Source: Paracoccaceae bacterium
GTDB lineage: Bacteria; Pseudomonadota; Alphaproteobacteria; Rhodobacterales; Rhodobacteraceae
Direction of reading: 5' to 3'
Assembly: GCA_006227805.1 (NCBI GenBank)
Contig: SBFT01000116.1
Coordinates: forward strand, 1-7,162
Length of the DNA: 7,162 nt
Both the position numbers and the translations under genes were made by a program. Numbering within the stretch: the stretch's first letter is position 1; each line of letters begins with the position of its first letter. The notes under the pieces are model-generated. The model did no database searches. It saw only the letters and a program-made list of their open reading frames with translations, and was not told the origin of the DNA. Below, piece by piece: positions 5,677 to 7,162 of the stretch.

Positions 5677-6498
5677 ATGCGTCATACCCTGCCCATCGCG
5701 CCGCAGTTCTACGTGACGGCACCCCAGCCCTGTCCCTATCTGGAGGGCCGGATGGAGCGCAAGCTGTTCACCGCGCTGCAGGGCGAGAACGCCGAACGGC
5801 TGAACGATGCGCTCTCCCAGCAGGGCTTCCGGCGGTCGCAGAACGTGCTCTATCGGCCCTCCTGCTCGGATTGCTCGGCCTGCCTGTCGGCGCGCATCGA
5901 CGTCGAGGCCTTCACCCCCAGCAAGGCCCAGCGGCGCACGATCCGGCGCAACGCGGGCCTGGTGCGGCGGGCGACGTCGCCCTGGGCGACCGAGGATCAA
6001 TACGATCTCTTCCGCCGCTACCTGGACGCGCGCCACGCCAATGGCGGCATGGCCGACATGGATGTCTTCGAATTCGCCGCGATGATCGAGGAAACCCCGA
6101 TCCGGTCGCGCGTGGTGGAATATGTGGACGCGGCGGGCAAGCTGACCGCCGTCAGCCTGACGGACGTGCTGCAGGACGGGCTGAGCATGGTCTATTCCTT
6201 CTATGCCCCCGATCTGCCGGGCCACAGCCTCGGCACCTACATGATCCTCGACCATATCGAGATCGCGCGGGAAAACGGCCTGCCTTACGTCTACCTGGGA
6301 TATTGGGTGCCGGGCAGCCGCAAGATGGGCTACAAGGCCAATTTCTCGGGGCTCGAGGTCTATTCGGGCGGGGAATGGCGCCCCATGCGGGATCCCTCCG
6401 AGTATTCCTCGGAACGCCATCCGCTGTCTCTGGACCCGATCGCCGAGCAGGTCGCCAACATCCAGTTGCCCGACCGCGTGGCCCCGTCGCGCGGCTAG
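5677..6498 (+). CDS. bpt: Aspartate/glutamate leucyltransferase (bacterial R-transferase, Bpt)
   Basis: A complete 273-residue cytoplasmic protein of the arginyl-tRNA-protein transferase family, Bpt subfamily. In characterised bacteria Bpt moves leucine from Leu-tRNA to N-terminal Asp or Glu of proteins, creating an N-degron that ClpS delivers to ClpAP; the substrate preference here is inferred from the subfamily. The N-terminal domain has the conserved CPYL (C19) and the cysteine cluster PSCSDCSAC (~61-69, C63, C66, C69), followed by the basic motif QRRTIRRN (~85-92). The C-terminal acetyltransferase-like domain shows VYSFYAPDLPGHSLGTYMI (~172-190), YVYLGYWVPGSRKMGYKANF (~204-223) and the GGEWRPM turn (~231-237). 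The frame is open back to a TTG at 5641, but homologues begin at MRHTLPIAPQFY, so ATG 5677 is used; the ribosome site is modest (GGCGAGA just upstream). A strong terminator follows the stop. Confidence 0.95.
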   Translation: MRHTLPIAPQFYVTAPQPCPYLEGRMERKLFTALQGENAERLNDALSQQGFRRSQNVLYRPSCSDCSACLSARIDVEAFTPSKAQRRTIRRNAGLVRRATSPWATEDQYDLFRRYLDARHANGGMADMDVFEFAAMIEETPIRSRVVEYVDAAGKLTAVSLTDVLQDGLSMVYSFYAPDLPGHSLGTYMILDHIEIARENGLPYVYLGYWVPGSRKMGYKANFSGLEVYSGGEWRPMRDPSEYSSERHPLSLDPIAEQVANIQLPDRVAPSRG

Positions 6499-6522
6499 GG
6501 GCCGTCCCGCCGATCCGAATGA

Positions 6523-6552
6523 AAAAGGCCCGGTCCTGCGACCGGGCCTTTT
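6523..6552. terminator. Bidirectional rho-independent terminator between bpt and the TRAP permease
   Basis: A perfect 13-base stem, AAAAGGCCCGGTC (6523-6535) and GACCGGGCCTTTT (6540-6552), with a 4-base loop CTGC. It ends in T residues when read on either strand, fitting its place between two converging genes, 24 bases after the bpt stop and 21 bases after the permease stop in the other direction. Confidence 0.92.
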
Positions 6553-6573
6553 CGGTTGCCGTCTCCGCGCGGC

Positions 6574-7162
6574 TCAGCGCGGCATCAGGTCGGGGATGAT
6601 CGTGACGATGCCGGGGAAGAACCACAGGATCACCAGCGCCAGCATCTGGATCAGCACGAAGGGCACGATGCCGCGATAGATGTGCCCCGTCGTGATGCCC
6701 GCCGGCGCCACCCCCTTGAGGTAGAACAGCGCGAAGCCGAAGGGCGGCGTCAGGAACGAGGTCTGCAGGTTCACCGCGATCATGATCGTCACCCATTTGG
6801 GATCGAAGCTGCCGCCATAGATGACGGGGCCGACGATCGGGATCACGATGTAGATGATCTCGAGGAAATCCAGCACGAAGCCCAGGATGAACAGCACCAG
6901 CATGACGATCAGGAAGACCTGGAATTCGTTGTCATAGCTCTTCAGGAACTGCTGGATATGATGTTCCCCCCCGAACGAGATCAGCACCAGGTTCAGCAGC
7001 TGCGACCCGATCAGGATGGTGAAGACCATCGAGGTGACCTTGGCGGTCTCGCGCACGACGGGGCTGAGGACGCCATTGCTGAACAGCACCCAGCATCCGA
7101 ACAGCAGCCCGAAGAGCGCGTAGAGATAGGCCGCGTAGGCCAGCAGGAACGCGACCCAGCTT
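6574..7162 (-). CDS. TRAP transporter large permease (DctM family), C-terminal part
   Basis: About 195 residues of the C-terminal end enter from the right edge; the start is outside the window. The frame continues upstream of the GTG at 7087-7089 through hydrophobic codons to the edge (SWVAFLLAYAAYLYALFG), so that GTG is internal. TRAP large permeases form the 12-segment sodium-driven transport channel and work with a small permease and a periplasmic binding protein. Typical family marks are the span FLIVMLVLFILGFVLDFLEI, the IVIPIVGPVIYG segment, and VNLQTSFLTPPFGFALFYLKGVAP, a strongly conserved C-terminal signature, followed by a final span ending in IPDLMPR. The form resembles the permeases often labelled mannitol/chloroaromatic, but the substrate cannot be told from this fragment. 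A polar loop (GGEHHIQQFLKSYDNEF) separates two spans. The partner subunits are expected to the right, outside the window. Confidence 0.93.
   Translation of the reverse strand, partial: SWVAFLLAYAAYLYALFGLLFGCWVLFSNGVLSPVVRETAKVTSMVFTILIGSQLLNLVLISFGGEHHIQQFLKSYDNEFQVFLIVMLVLFILGFVLDFLEIIYIVIPIVGPVIYGGSFDPKWVTIMIAVNLQTSFLTPPFGFALFYLKGVAPAGITTGHIYRGIVPFVLIQMLALVILWFFPGIVTIIPDLMPR

Noticed and set aside
4871..5722. A 283-codon minus-strand frame across DUF2852, RDD and the bpt start
   Set aside because: It crosses three plus-strand genes and a terminator, and its translation is a His/Arg/Gly-rich shadow without domains.
6574..7089. A complete 171-residue membrane protein starting at GTG 7087-7089
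   Set aside because: The same frame stays open and hydrophobic to the window edge, and TRAP large permeases are far longer, so this is the end of a larger gene rather than a small one.

Overview
The window is GC-rich and densely packed with genes. It looks like chromosomal core DNA of an alphaproteobacterium, most likely of the Rhodobacteraceae/Rhodobacterales. The reasons are the GC-driven codon choice, a short GlnE of about 930 residues, a DUF2852 protein, a bacterial R-transferase of the Bpt subfamily, and a TRAP transporter permease. This assignment comes from remembered protein families, not from a search. No RNA gene, CRISPR array, insertion sequence, prophage gene or integration scar was seen.

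Left part (1-3917, minus strand). Three genes run leftward: glnE (adenylyltransferase/adenylyl-removing enzyme of glutamine synthetase), a 90-residue conserved-looking protein of unknown function whose ATG overlaps the glnE stop as ATGA, and, 54 bases further on, the N-terminal two thirds of an RlmI-like rRNA methyltransferase that leaves the window. They probably form one operon.

Middle (3918-6498, plus strand). A roughly 100-base divergent spacer leads into a run of rightward genes: a YbaK/EbsC-type tRNA-editing protein, a DUF2852 membrane/coiled-coil protein, an RDD-family membrane protein, and bpt (N-end-rule aminoacyl transferase). The most distinctive non-coding signal lies in the spacer before the DUF2852 gene. 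There are two copies of a 21-base inverted repeat with the same 8-5-8 layout, one perfect and one imperfect, flanking a promoter-like TTGACG. This looks like a regulated promoter with paired operators. A strong hairpin terminator follows the DUF2852 gene.

Right part (6499-7162). A bidirectional rho-independent terminator separates bpt from a converging minus-strand gene, the C-terminal part of a TRAP large permease (DctM family) that enters from the right edge.

Most of the window is ordinary housekeeping content. I do not see a defence system, mobile element or biosynthetic cluster. The points most worth a second look are the paired operator in front of DUF2852 and the uncharacterised small gene coupled to glnE.
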